The notes below the pieces were generated by a model, which was given only the letters and a program-made list of their open reading frames with translations, did not search any database and was not told the origin of the DNA. Positions 1 through 7,236 of a DNA stretch of 25,856 nt are shown piece after piece. A program made the translations under genes and the position numbers. The DNA is taken from positions 1 through 25,856 of the forward strand of contig CAJPKE010000009.1 in NCBI GenBank assembly GCA_905370345.1, in the 5' to 3' direction. Position 1 is the first letter of the stretch; each line of letters starts with the position of its first letter. This stretch comes from Candidatus Saccharibacteria bacterium UBA6209. Its GTDB lineage: Bacteria > Patescibacteriota > Saccharimonadia > Saccharimonadales > Saccharimonadaceae.

Positions 1-1334
1 GCTAATCGTTGCAGAGATTTCATAAATTGCGGCAGTTGCGCCTGTAAATGCTCATTGCGCCATTCTTCCCATTGTTGTAACTCATCTTCACTAAGCAAAT
101 TAGGAAAACTTCGCGCTTTATAATGCAACAATAGTGGCGACAATCGCTCATCCTGAAAATCCGGATGAAAATCAGCCAATTCGCGCTCGCCAGCATTACG
201 TACGGCTTCAACGCGAACTCGATCGCTATTATCCAAAAACCCATCGTATAATTGCGCTTCCGGGTCGGTCATTTTCTTAAACTCTGGCTTATTCTCGAAT
301 ATACTGCGCAACCTTTCGGCAAAATCTGGATGAGAAAGTAAAATATCTTGGTGCTTCTGCACAGTTTCCGCATCCAGAGAAATTTTCTTCCAGCCATCGC
401 CCTGAGTCAACACGCCAAGTGGCGAAACTGCCGGGCAGCGATTATACTGCAATTCCTTAACTGGCAATTTAACGAAATCCTCAGCTTGCCTTTCTTCCCA
501 TGTTGCAAATATCTTCGCCGACAATTCCTCAACGCTCAGATCAACAAACGGCGTCGGATCGTAACGCAAATCATAAACAATCACGCCACCATTTCGGCTC
601 GTGGTTAGCGGAAAAGCCACGGTCGTTTTGGCGAATTCTTTATCATAACGACCACTCGCATAAACAAAAGGTTTTTTATCATCGACATTCACCAGTTTCT
701 GAACCAATTTCTTATCGCGCATTTTCAGCAAATAGTCGTACATTTGCGGCTGATTCTGCTTAATCAATTTAGTCACAGCAATCAACGCGGTCACGTCCGC
801 CAGCGCGTCATGGGCGTTTTCATGTTCTATACCATTAGCTTTCGTGATGAGCTCCAGGCGGTTACTCGGCTCGCCTTTATCGTCAATTGGCCACTCAATT
901 CCCTCAGGTCGAAGCGCCCTGGTCAAGCGCACCACGTCCAACAAATCCCATCTGGATCGACCGTCTTTCCAAGTCCACTCATATGGATCGTAAAAATTCC
1001 GCCAAAACAAATGACGAATAAACTCGTCGTCAAAACGGATATTATTAAATCCAACAGCAATCGTATCAGGCGTAAATATTTCCTCGCTTAACATACGCGC
1101 AAATTGAGCCTCAGTATAGCCTTCTTCGACAGTTTTTTGCGGCGTTATACCCGTCACCATCAACGCATCAGGACTCGGCAGCGTATCGTCATTTAGTGTC
1201 ACGAGAATATTATACGGTTCACCAATCGGCTGCAAATCCATATCGGTTCGCTGACCGGCAAATTGCATAATTCGATCTTGCCTGGGATTAAGACCGCTAG
1301 TTTCAAGATCGTAGAAGAAAAATGTTTGCGCCAT
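1..1334 (-). CDS. sbcB: Exodeoxyribonuclease I (SbcB family), 3' end cut by window
   Basis: This gene runs off the window start, so 444 codons are visible without a stop. I translated it by hand. It encodes a DEDDh 3'-5' exonuclease that degrades single-stranded DNA in recombination and repair. The N-terminal motif FYDLETSG gives D9 and E11. NNIRFDDE gives D102, and HENAHDALAD gives H175 and D180. All five sit exactly six residues before the E. coli ExoI catalytic positions. Further strong matches to the E. coli family are RNFYDPY, SRWDLLDV, LRPEGI and TKANGIEH. The C-terminal part still aligns near 'AQLYDGF' and 'ARSFPN', so only a few tens of residues should be missing. It lies downstream of obg with its own promoter, and the ATG is probably leaderless. 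ExoI is best known from gammaproteobacteria, so its presence in this background may reflect transfer. Identification is very secure. Confidence 0.95.
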   Translation of the reverse strand, partial: MAQTFFFYDLETSGLNPRQDRIMQFAGQRTDMDLQPIGEPYNILVTLNDDTLPSPDALMVTGITPQKTVEEGYTEAQFARMLSEEIFTPDTIAVGFNNIRFDDEFIRHLFWRNFYDPYEWTWKDGRSRWDLLDVVRLTRALRPEGIEWPIDDKGEPSNRLELITKANGIEHENAHDALADVTALIAVTKLIKQNQPQMYDYLLKMRDKKLVQKLVNVDDKKPFVYASGRYDKEFAKTTVAFPLTTSRNGGVIVYDLRYDPTPFVDLSVEELSAKIFATWEERQAEDFVKLPVKELQYNRCPAVSPLGVLTQGDGWKKISLDAETVQKHQDILLSHPDFAERLRSIFENKPEFKKMTDPEAQLYDGFLDNSDRVRVEAVRNAGERELADFHPDFQDERLSPLLLHYKARSFPNLLSEDELQQWEEWRNEHLQAQLPQFMKSLQRL

Positions 1335-1340
1335 ATTTAT

Positions 1341-1349
1341 ATTATACCA
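1341..1349 (-). promoter_or_regulatory. Extended -10 promoter of sbcB, leaderless start
   Basis: The minus strand reads TGG-TATAAT, then six bases (ATAAAT), then the ATG at 1334. With initiation about 7 bases after the -10 the mRNA would begin at or within a base or two of the start codon. There is no room for a Shine-Dalgarno sequence between -10 and ATG, and no convincing -35 hexamer at 16-18 bp. Confidence 0.7.
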
Positions 1350-1380
1350 TCAAGCTCACGCTAATTTACACCAGCAGAAT

Positions 1381-2703
1381 TTATTGCTCGACCAATGTAA
1401 ACGGCATAGATTCGCCAATCTGAATCAAGCTTTCACCAATCGCTCCTTGACGCAACAATTCGTGAGTAATTCCCATTTTTCGCATAATATCTCGTAAGCG
1501 ATTAACAGATTCAAACTGATCAAAGTTAGTCCGACGAGCAAATTTTTCAATCTTAGCGCCCGTAACAGTAAACTCAATTTTCTCATCTTCATCGTCAGTC
1601 TCATTAGATTCAGCGTCAGAAACACGCCTTACAGACCAAGCATCAGAAACGACCTGATCGTCCAACGAAATTGTCGGCAAATCTTCCTCTTTTTCATCAA
1701 CAATTTCAGCTTCACGTTCTCGATACCCAGCAACTTCATCACGCAACATTCGCAGAAGCTCAGTCACTCCGTCGTGTGTCTGGGAAGAAATCGCTACGAC
1801 CGGCGCGCCATTAGCTACTTTTTGAAGAGCAGTCGACTGCATAGCAATAATCTCATCATCCAAGCCTTCGCATTTGGTCAGTGCTATTATCTCTGGACGC
1901 TCCGCTAATGATTCAGAATATTTTTCCAGCTCGCGATGAATTGCCTGATATTTCTCCGCCGGATCATCGCTATACACATCAATCATATGAAGCAGCACGG
2001 CCGTTCGCTCGACATGACGCAAAAATTGATCGCCCAAACCTTTACCTTCCGACGCACCTTCGATCAACCCCGGAATATCAGCGATCAAAATCGACCCATC
2101 GTCAACATCAGCCACTCCCAAATTAGGCGTCAAAGTCGTAAATTCGTAATTAGCAATCTCCGGACGCGCATTAGAAACCACACTCAGGAACGTCGACTTA
2201 CCAGCGTTCGGAAAGCCAACCAAACCAACGTCGGCCAATAATTTCAATTCCAACTCTGCCTCGAATTCCTCGCCAGCCTCACCAAGTTCAGCAATTTTAG
2301 GCGTTTGGCGCGTACTAGACGTAAAGTGTGCATTTCCAAATCCACCATCTCCACCACGAGCCACCACTGCCTGCTGCTGATCTTCGGTCAAATCCGCAAT
2401 TACCATACCGTCGCGCTTCACCAGAGTACCCATTGGCACCTTAACGATTAGCGGCGCGCCACTTTTTCCTCGTTTATTACGTTTTCCGCCGTCACCACCC
2501 TTTTCAGCTTTAAGCTCCGGCTTATATCTAAAATTCAAAAGCGTGTTAAGATCTTTTGTCGCCAAAAAAACAATATCACCACCACGACCACCATCACCGC
2601 CATCAGGACCACCTTTATCGACGTATTTCTCATGACGAAAACTGACTACACCATTACCACCTCTACCGGCGCGCACTAAAACTTTTGCAATATCTACAAA
2701 CAT
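1381..2703 (-). CDS. obg: GTPase Obg (CgtA)
   Basis: Obg is a large-subunit ribosome-associated GTPase for 50S assembly and stress control. All three domains are visible in the 440 residues: the glycine-rich Obg fold (about 1-158, with repeated GG/DGG turns), the G domain, and a C-terminal OCT domain (about 377-440). The G1 loop GFPNAGKS is at 163-170, the G2 segment FTTLTPN at 188-194, and G3 DIPG at 209-212. The G4 position, normally NKxD, reads TKCE (276-279), and G5 reads AISSQ (304-308). An acidic linker (about 330-375) separates the G and OCT domains. The ATG at 2703 lies six bases after a TATACT -10, so it is probably leaderless. The gene follows a LysM-CHAP hydrolase and its terminator, so it is its own transcription unit. 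Family assignment is certain. The G4 change could alter guanine affinity. Confidence 0.97.
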   Translation of the reverse strand: MFVDIAKVLVRAGRGGNGVVSFRHEKYVDKGGPDGGDGGRGGDIVFLATKDLNTLLNFRYKPELKAEKGGDGGKRNKRGKSGAPLIVKVPMGTLVKRDGMVIADLTEDQQQAVVARGGDGGFGNAHFTSSTRQTPKIAELGEAGEEFEAELELKLLADVGLVGFPNAGKSTFLSVVSNARPEIANYEFTTLTPNLGVADVDDGSILIADIPGLIEGASEGKGLGDQFLRHVERTAVLLHMIDVYSDDPAEKYQAIHRELEKYSESLAERPEIIALTKCEGLDDEIIAMQSTALQKVANGAPVVAISSQTHDGVTELLRMLRDEVAGYREREAEIVDEKEEDLPTISLDDQVVSDAWSVRRVSDAESNETDDEDEKIEFTVTGAKIEKFARRTNFDQFESVNRLRDIMRKMGITHELLRQGAIGESLIQIGESMPFTLVEQ

Positions 2704-2709
2704 ATCTTT

Positions 2710-2718
2710 AGTATACCA
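2710..2718 (-). promoter_or_regulatory. Extended -10 promoter of obg, leaderless start
   Basis: The minus strand reads TGG-TATACT, six bases (AAAGAT), then the ATG at 2703. The TGG adjoins the T-run of the terminator of the upstream gene, so terminator and promoter are fused. No -35 is recognisable, because that position falls inside the terminator stem. Confidence 0.65.
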
Positions 2719-2749
2719 AAAAGCACCCCCGATAGATAGCGGAGGTGCT
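2718..2749 (-). terminator. Intrinsic terminator of the LysM-CHAP gene
   Basis: On the minus strand the arms AGCACCTCCG and CGGGGGTGCT pair over 10 positions with one mismatch around an 8-base loop. They are followed directly by a run of Ts and then GG. It starts 14 bases after the stop codon of the hydrolase gene, the expected position. Confidence 0.85.
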
Positions 2750-2763
2750 AATATTAACTAGTT

Positions 2764-3948
2764 CTAGTGGATATATAGATAACCGCCTGCACCGTTGAGT
2801 GTACGGTGAGTAATGATTCCATAACCTGCGTAGTTCATGTCACTAACGTAAACCACACCGTTTTCAACTCGCTCAACAATACCAACGTGACCATAATATC
2901 CGGCAGTCGTCTGGAATATTGCACCAGGTGCTGGCGTATTATTAACTACGAATCCAGCGACACGAGCACTTGTAGCCCAAGTGTTAGCATTACCCCAGAA
3001 GCTACCAATCGGACGACCCAGCCGCATACGAAGCTCATACGCATACCAAGTACAGTTACCAGCCGCATAACGGTTACCGACAGAAGCGGTTAGCCAACTT
3101 CGACTTGCACTCGTGGTAGTCGACGACGAAGAATATCGATTGCCATATGACCTACTTCGCGAAGCAACATAACCAGGTCGCTCATTTTCTGGAAGCTCAC
3201 CTCCAGGCAACACAATTCTAGAGCCAATAGACAGCTTGGCGCCGTCATCGATATCATTATATAGGACAACACGTTCAGCACTCGTCTTATACTTTTCTGC
3301 CAGAGATTGGGCAGTATCACCGTCTTTGACAGTATAGATAACACCGTCAACAAGAGGCACAACTAGAGTCTTATTCGGCTCTACAGCGTCTGAAGTTGTA
3401 TTATTAGCCCAACGAAGCGTCTGAGATGAAATCTTAAATTTCTTAGCAATAGACTCCATTGTGTCACCCTCTTTGGTCACATAAGATGAAATACCACGCG
3501 CCGCCGAAGTGTCTGGCTTAACAATGTCAGGTTTTGTTATAACTTCTGCATCATTCTGGGAAAGACTCTTCTTAATTGTTAGTGAAGTCTCAGACTCGCG
3601 TAAATCACCAGCCGAAGGCAATTCCGCCGTTTCCGCCAAGTTAGTTACAGCATTAGCTGCCGTTAATTCGTCTACTGAAGCTGTTTTAGACTTAGCAGAT
3701 TTAGATACCGATGAAACACCAGTAGTTTCAGATGATGCCAAAGTTTTTGATCTTTCAGCAGATACATTGCTACCGCTATTGCCGTAGATCAAAAATGATA
3801 TAGTCAATAAAAATATTCCACCGTAGATTGCAAATGATTGCAGTTTACGTTTTTTACTCCGAAGAGATGTAAAATGGTTACGAATAATCGTTCTCCTTGT
3901 GTTGATGTTACCATCAGCACCACTACCAAATTGTCTTTCTTCTCGCAA
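2764..3948 (-). CDS. LysM-CHAP peptidoglycan hydrolase, membrane-anchored
   Basis: This is a secreted or membrane-tethered wall amidase/endopeptidase. A basic cytoplasmic N-terminus (to about residue 37) precedes one hydrophobic segment (about 39-56), then a Ser/Thr/Ala-rich stalk (about 57-150). Two LysM modules follow (about 154-199 and 203-249), which bind GlcNAc in glycan strands, then a Ser-rich linker. The C-terminal CHAP domain (about 288-394) has the nucleophile in NCTWYA (C299) and the catalytic His in GHVGIVE (H354). The start is uncertain. The listed start is a TTG at 3948 with no Shine-Dalgarno. A very good one, AAGGAG at 3898-3893, precedes ATT codons 21 and 22, but no ATG, GTG or TTG. 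The gene has its own promoter, a long leader and a terminator. A role in division or host-contact wall remodelling is plausible but inferred. Confidence 0.9.
   Translation of the reverse strand: MREERQFGSGADGNINTRRTIIRNHFTSLRSKKRKLQSFAIYGGIFLLTISFLIYGNSGSNVSAERSKTLASSETTGVSSVSKSAKSKTASVDELTAANAVTNLAETAELPSAGDLRESETSLTIKKSLSQNDAEVITKPDIVKPDTSAARGISSYVTKEGDTMESIAKKFKISSQTLRWANNTTSDAVEPNKTLVVPLVDGVIYTVKDGDTAQSLAEKYKTSAERVVLYNDIDDGAKLSIGSRIVLPGGELPENERPGYVASRSRSYGNRYSSSSTTTSASRSWLTASVGNRYAAGNCTWYAYELRMRLGRPIGSFWGNANTWATSARVAGFVVNNTPAPGAIFQTTAGYYGHVGIVERVENGVVYVSDMNYAGYGIITHRTLNGAGGYLYIH
3883..3898 (-). promoter_or_regulatory. Strong Shine-Dalgarno upstream of an ATT codon
   Basis: On the minus strand AAGGAG (3898-3893) is followed by AACG and then two in-frame ATT codons (3888-3886 and 3885-3883), at spacings of 4 and 7 bases. 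They are codons 21 and 22 of the LysM-CHAP reading frame. No standard start codon lies at a usable distance in this frame. ATT initiation is rare but known, for example in infC. The match could also be chance. Confidence 0.35.
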
Positions 3949-3955
3949 TAGAACA

Positions 3956-4021
3956 GGATATGTTGTCGACCTAATTGATTATTATTATTCTACATTAGTT
4001 TTGCTATATCCGTAGCGACAA
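3956..4021 (-). promoter_or_regulatory. Structured 5' leader of the LysM-CHAP gene, possible pseudoknot
   Basis: Between the promoter and the TTG start the minus strand can fold in several ways. TTGTCG (4021-4016) pairs with CGACAA (3968-3963). Inside that, GCTA/TAGC (4016-4013 with 4006-4003) and CTAAT/ATTAG (3998-3994 with 3975-3971) form hairpins. GGATAT (4011-4006) is complementary to ATATCC (3961-3956), just outside the long stem, which would make a pseudoknot that competes with the first hairpin. I recognise no known riboswitch class. The pairings are seen in sequence and any regulatory role is inferred. Confidence 0.4.
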
Positions 4022-4035
4022 TTTTGGCAGGTCAT
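3985..4035 (-). CDS. Possible 16-codon leader ORF upstream of LysM-CHAP
   Basis: An ATG at 4035 opens a 16-codon frame translating as MTCQNCRYGYSKTNVE, ended by three consecutive TAA codons. It lies inside the predicted transcript and in the same frame as the downstream hydrolase. A GAGGTG lies about 12 bases upstream of the ATG, a poor spacing. The ORF overlaps the pairing elements described for the leader, so translation could affect folding. It may equally be a chance frame. No function is proposed. Confidence 0.2.
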   Translation of the reverse strand: MTCQNCRYGYSKTNVE

Positions 4036-4084
4036 TTACCGTAATTCACCTCTGTTGATAAATTAGACAAATGATCTAACATCT

Positions 4085-4113
4085 ATTTTACACAACATTG
4101 ACAATAAAGTCAA
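4085..4113 (-). promoter_or_regulatory. Promoter of the LysM-CHAP gene with palindromic -35
   Basis: TTGACT (4113-4108), a 17-base spacer and TAAAAT (4090-4085) form a near-consensus housekeeping promoter. The -35 lies inside the inverted repeat TTGAC-N6-GTCAA (4098-4113), which could be an operator. Initiation near 4078 would give a leader of about 130 bases to the TTG start, or about 190 to the ATT codons. This is unlike the leaderless starts elsewhere in the window. Confidence 0.65.
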
Positions 4114-4137
4114 TAAATTTTATAAAATGCGTTTTTG

Positions 4138-5214
4138 TCAAGAAATCTGACACTTCTTTTGACAGTGAGCCTTGACATTAGCCTCATGCTCTTCGTTGGT
4201 TTTTGCAAAATACGTAATATCATCGTCGCCGCTCAGGAAATATAGGTAATCAGAATTTATCGGGTCAGCGGCGGCGTTCAGCGCACTCAAACTAGGCGAA
4301 GCAATTGGTCCAGGAGTTAAGCCCTTTTGAATGCGTGTATTATATGGCGATTTAAGGTTCGGCGAGCGCTCTACCCCTGTTTTGTCAGCAATATATTGAT
4401 ATGTTACATCAGAACCCAACGGCATATTGGCCTTCAGGCGATTGTAAAATACGCTAGCAATCTTACGTTGATCCTCGCAAGTTTCCACACCAGACCCACA
4501 GCCAATCGATTCACGCTGAATAATCGACGCTAGTGTTACACCTTGATATAAGGTCAGCCCACGAGCTTTAAATTTCTCCTCCAGATTATATTTCTTAACA
4601 ATTTTCTCCAGATGATCAATTGAGCGCTGCAAAACCTGTTCTGCAGTTTCGTCTGGAGAAATATAGAATGTTTCACCGTAAATATACCCCTCAAGCCCAG
4701 CATTTTCAGGTCTACCCGCAAAAACTGGACTGTCATACTTAGCGGCAAATGCCTTTTTTATCTGATCATCTGAAAATCCTGCCTTAAGCAACACGGATTC
4801 AACTTCTCTGCCGTCAGAATTCTTTATTTTTTTATTCAAAGTCGATCCAGGATAAAATGTTATAGCAATCTCATCAGTTTTACCACTAGTCAAATGATTA
4901 ATTATTTCATCGACAGATTGTGAAGCTTTTACAGAATAAACGCCAGCCTTGAATTTGCTTGCCGAATTATGAAGCCTTGTGTAAATAGAAAATGCTAAAG
5001 AGTTTTTGATAATTTTATTATCCTCTAAAGTTTTGGCAATATCACTAGATCCCATACCTTCTTTAATATTAACTCTGAAGGCTTGCTGGCTATTTACGTC
5101 GACAGGAGAAAGCATCTGCTTATACCACACTGTTGCCCCAAGGGCGCCGATTCCAGCAATAGCCACAACTATTGACAACACTAATAGCCAAATACGTTGT
5201 TTACGAATTTTCAT
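4138..5214 (-). CDS. mltG: Endolytic murein transglycosylase MltG (YceG-like)
   Basis: MltG cleaves nascent glycan strands at the membrane and is thought to set strand length. The 358-residue protein has one N-terminal membrane segment (about 8-30), a LysM-like region (about 45-115), and the YceG catalytic domain. The catalytic Glu is E235 in ASIIQRES, the counterpart of the E. coli glutamate. Other family hallmarks are LEGYIYGETFY (174-184), SVFYNRL (254-260), LGSDVTYQY (266-274), YNTR and GLTPGPIASPS (298-308). Cysteines C239 and C246 bracket a short insert after the catalytic motif, and C351 and C355 lie at the C-terminus, so extracytoplasmic disulfides are possible. The ATG has a good Shine-Dalgarno (GGAGGAG) inside the end of ruvX, with which it overlaps by 14 bases. 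It is the last gene of the ftsA-like operon. Confidence 0.95.
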   Translation of the reverse strand: MKIRKQRIWLLVLSIVVAIAGIGALGATVWYKQMLSPVDVNSQQAFRVNIKEGMGSSDIAKTLEDNKIIKNSLAFSIYTRLHNSASKFKAGVYSVKASQSVDEIINHLTSGKTDEIAITFYPGSTLNKKIKNSDGREVESVLLKAGFSDDQIKKAFAAKYDSPVFAGRPENAGLEGYIYGETFYISPDETAEQVLQRSIDHLEKIVKKYNLEEKFKARGLTLYQGVTLASIIQRESIGCGSGVETCEDQRKIASVFYNRLKANMPLGSDVTYQYIADKTGVERSPNLKSPYNTRIQKGLTPGPIASPSLSALNAAADPINSDYLYFLSGDDDITYFAKTNEEHEANVKAHCQKKCQIS

Positions 5215-5614
5215 AATTCTCCTCCAAAAAGTCCTGCAAAATTATGCTAGCAGCCTCCGCATCAATCTCGCCCTTATCTTTAATTTTATTACCCAATCTC
5301 TGCTCGGCCTGCACGCTCGTTAAAGATTCATCTTGAAAAACAATCTCCGTATCAAGCTCAATATCTTCAAATTGCTTAACAAATTCTTCTACAAATTCCG
5401 TCTGCTTTGTTGGTTCGCCAGATTGATTTCGTGGATAGCCCACTACGATCGTATCAATATCGTGCCTCAATACCAGCTCTGTTATTTCCTGGACGATATT
5501 TTCATTATTCTCCAACCAACCAAACGGCACAGCGATCTTCACTTGCGAATCAGCCATAGCCAAGCCAATTCGCCGAGATCCAACATCTAGCGCTAAGAAG
5601 TTTTTACTTGACAT
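5201..5614 (-). CDS. ruvX: RuvX/YqgF RNase H-fold nuclease
   Basis: This 137-residue protein belongs to the YqgF family, described both as a putative Holliday junction resolvase and as the nuclease maturing 16S rRNA 5' ends. The first strand LALDVGSRRIGLAMAD (7-22) carries the catalytic Asp (D10). IVVGYPRNQSG is the typical central loop, FQDESLTSVQAE holds the second acidic residue, and IDAEAASIILQDFL is the C-terminal active-site helix. Length is normal for the family. It overlaps mltG by 14 bases and the upstream unknown gene by 11, so it is translated as part of that operon. The ruvX-mltG adjacency is common in bacteria and supports both calls. Confidence 0.93.
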   Translation of the reverse strand: MSSKNFLALDVGSRRIGLAMADSQVKIAVPFGWLENNENIVQEITELVLRHDIDTIVVGYPRNQSGEPTKQTEFVEEFVKQFEDIELDTEIVFQDESLTSVQAEQRLGNKIKDKGEIDAEAASIILQDFLEENYENS

Positions 5615-7235
5615 CTTTTATCTTAAACTCGACATTAATCTTATTGATATCTTTTGGAACAGATTTAACCCAGAATGGCGAGAATTTAACATCGACGTCT
5701 TCAACGCCTTCGATAGATTCAATAGCAGACTGAACCTCTCCGTAACTCTTGCCTTTGGCTTGATCCTTTACGTTCGCTTCTTTAATATCTGGGCCAACCT
5801 TGCCATTCGTAGTTAAGCGCACAGTCTGTGTATTATGCGCCTTAGAAAATTGCGAGAACGCAACCTTGCTTACTCCATTGTCATAAATTCTCTGTGATTT
5901 CTTACCAGAAATCTCTTCTTTAAGTTTTGCTTCCACAAAGTTTTTTAGCTCATTCTTATCAATAGCTAATGCGCTGGCGGTAATTGTCGATTTCAGAGTT
6001 ACAGCTCCAGTCGCTTCGCCATCCACAGCCACGCTCGAGTTAGGATCTGATCGATTTTCAACGTAGCTTTCAGTTATAACCGTTGCCGAATCGCCGAATG
6101 ATGACAACAATTGCTCTTTTAATCCATCAATCTTCTTTTCGCTCAGCTTGCTTTTTGCCGATTCTATATCGCTAGCCGTAACAACCGTCGCAGTCTTATC
6201 GGTACCACCACTAGTAGCAGACCGCAGCGACGCAGAAATGTCATCAACCGAAATGCTCATACTACCAGTTGCCGCATTATACTGAGTCCCGCCCTCACTG
6301 GCGGTAATAGACCCAGAAGCAGATCCCGGACATTTATATCCTGGACAACTCCAACCCAACGTAGCTCCTGGGACAGTCACAGAAGAATTCAAAGTATAAG
6401 ATAGCCCACTATTTTTCAAGATTGTACCAGCTGAAATAGTCACACTACTTGACGACGAATTACTAAAGACAACTACTCCAGTAGCTTTTTCTCCGACATT
6501 CTTCTTGCCCGTAGCAGAAAATTCAACACTAACTTCCTTTGCTAATTCTTTCTTTACAGACTTAATGACATTAGATTTTGCGCTTGTAGTGGCTGTTTCA
6601 TTCAAGCTAACGGTATCACTGACCGTCACACTGGTCGTCTTTGCTGAAATAATAACCGTAGCGTGTGGCGCAAACCAAATTGCCCAAACCAAAAATACAA
6701 CCAAAAGTAAGGTACTACCGCCTATCAATAAGAACTTCTTACGAAATGTATTAAAATCAGGGACTTTTGGTTTTTTAACCATCTTTTTCAGAGAGTCCAA
6801 CCCCTTAGGTTCCTTCTTATTTGCGTCAGCTATAACATTATCTACGGCAGAGTCTTCATCGGATTTCTTTGATCTTTTCGCAGAATCCGCCATATCTCCA
6901 ACCGCCAGCTTGCCGCCATCAATTACATCATTGTCGTCATCAACTTTCAGAACTGGAATCTCCGCAATTTCTGGCTTGCTCTGAAGTGTTTTTGCAATAG
7001 GAATTTTCGCCGTTGCCGCCAATCCAGCCAAAACCGAATCATTCGTGATTAATACAATTCTCTTATCCGCCGAAGTTGCCGCCCGAGCTAGTAATCGAAT
7101 ATTGACCGCACTCTGTAAAACGCCAATTCTTCGAGGCGGCACTAACGCAATAATTCGCTCTTTCGACGCCTTAATCTTACTAATTATCGTCGTAATGTCG
7201 TCTTCTACATCGATATAAATAACGTCTTTATTCAT
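5604..7235 (-). CDS. Bitopic membrane protein with baseplate-J-like region, unknown function
   Basis: I cannot assign a function. Of 543 residues, 1-95 form a compact alpha/beta-looking cytoplasmic domain (start MNKDVIYIDVEDD, then KERIIALVPP). A charged linker (about 96-165) follows, then one membrane segment (about 167-188) and a large extracytoplasmic part rich in Ser, Thr, Val and Gly. Residues about 245-330 (GEKATGVVVFSNS, then SVTVPGA and ASEGGTQYN) resemble the baseplate J-like or Ig-like beta folds seen in other CPR membrane proteins. A CPGYKCPG element (C297, C302) could form a disulfide. An alpha/beta tail (about 420-543) completes it. It starts one base after the stop of the FtsA/PilM-like gene and overlaps ruvX. 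The pairing of an actin-like ATPase with a single-pass protein recalls PilM-PilN topology, but this is inference. Confidence 0.75.
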   Translation of the reverse strand: MNKDVIYIDVEDDITTIISKIKASKERIIALVPPRRIGVLQSAVNIRLLARAATSADKRIVLITNDSVLAGLAATAKIPIAKTLQSKPEIAEIPVLKVDDDNDVIDGGKLAVGDMADSAKRSKKSDEDSAVDNVIADANKKEPKGLDSLKKMVKKPKVPDFNTFRKKFLLIGGSTLLLVVFLVWAIWFAPHATVIISAKTTSVTVSDTVSLNETATTSAKSNVIKSVKKELAKEVSVEFSATGKKNVGEKATGVVVFSNSSSSSVTISAGTILKNSGLSYTLNSSVTVPGATLGWSCPGYKCPGSASGSITASEGGTQYNAATGSMSISVDDISASLRSATSGGTDKTATVVTASDIESAKSKLSEKKIDGLKEQLLSSFGDSATVITESYVENRSDPNSSVAVDGEATGAVTLKSTITASALAIDKNELKNFVEAKLKEEISGKKSQRIYDNGVSKVAFSQFSKAHNTQTVRLTTNGKVGPDIKEANVKDQAKGKSYGEVQSAIESIEGVEDVDVKFSPFWVKSVPKDINKINVEFKIKDVK

Positions 7236-7236
7236 T

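Noticed and set aside
20..1091. Several short frames on both strands in the first 1.1 kb
   Set aside because: All fall inside the continuous sbcB frame, which runs off the window and explains the whole stretch.
3949..4085. Known cyclic-di-AMP (ydaO) or other classical riboswitch ahead of the wall hydrolase
   Set aside because: Cell-wall genes often carry ydaO motifs, but I could not find its conserved core or that of any other class I know. Only an unclassified structured leader is claimed.
4113..4141. Second promoter with TTGACA at 4141-4136 before the LysM-CHAP gene
   Set aside because: At 17 bases downstream the hexamer is ATTTAT, a poor -10. The TTGACT/TAAAAT pair just downstream is much better.
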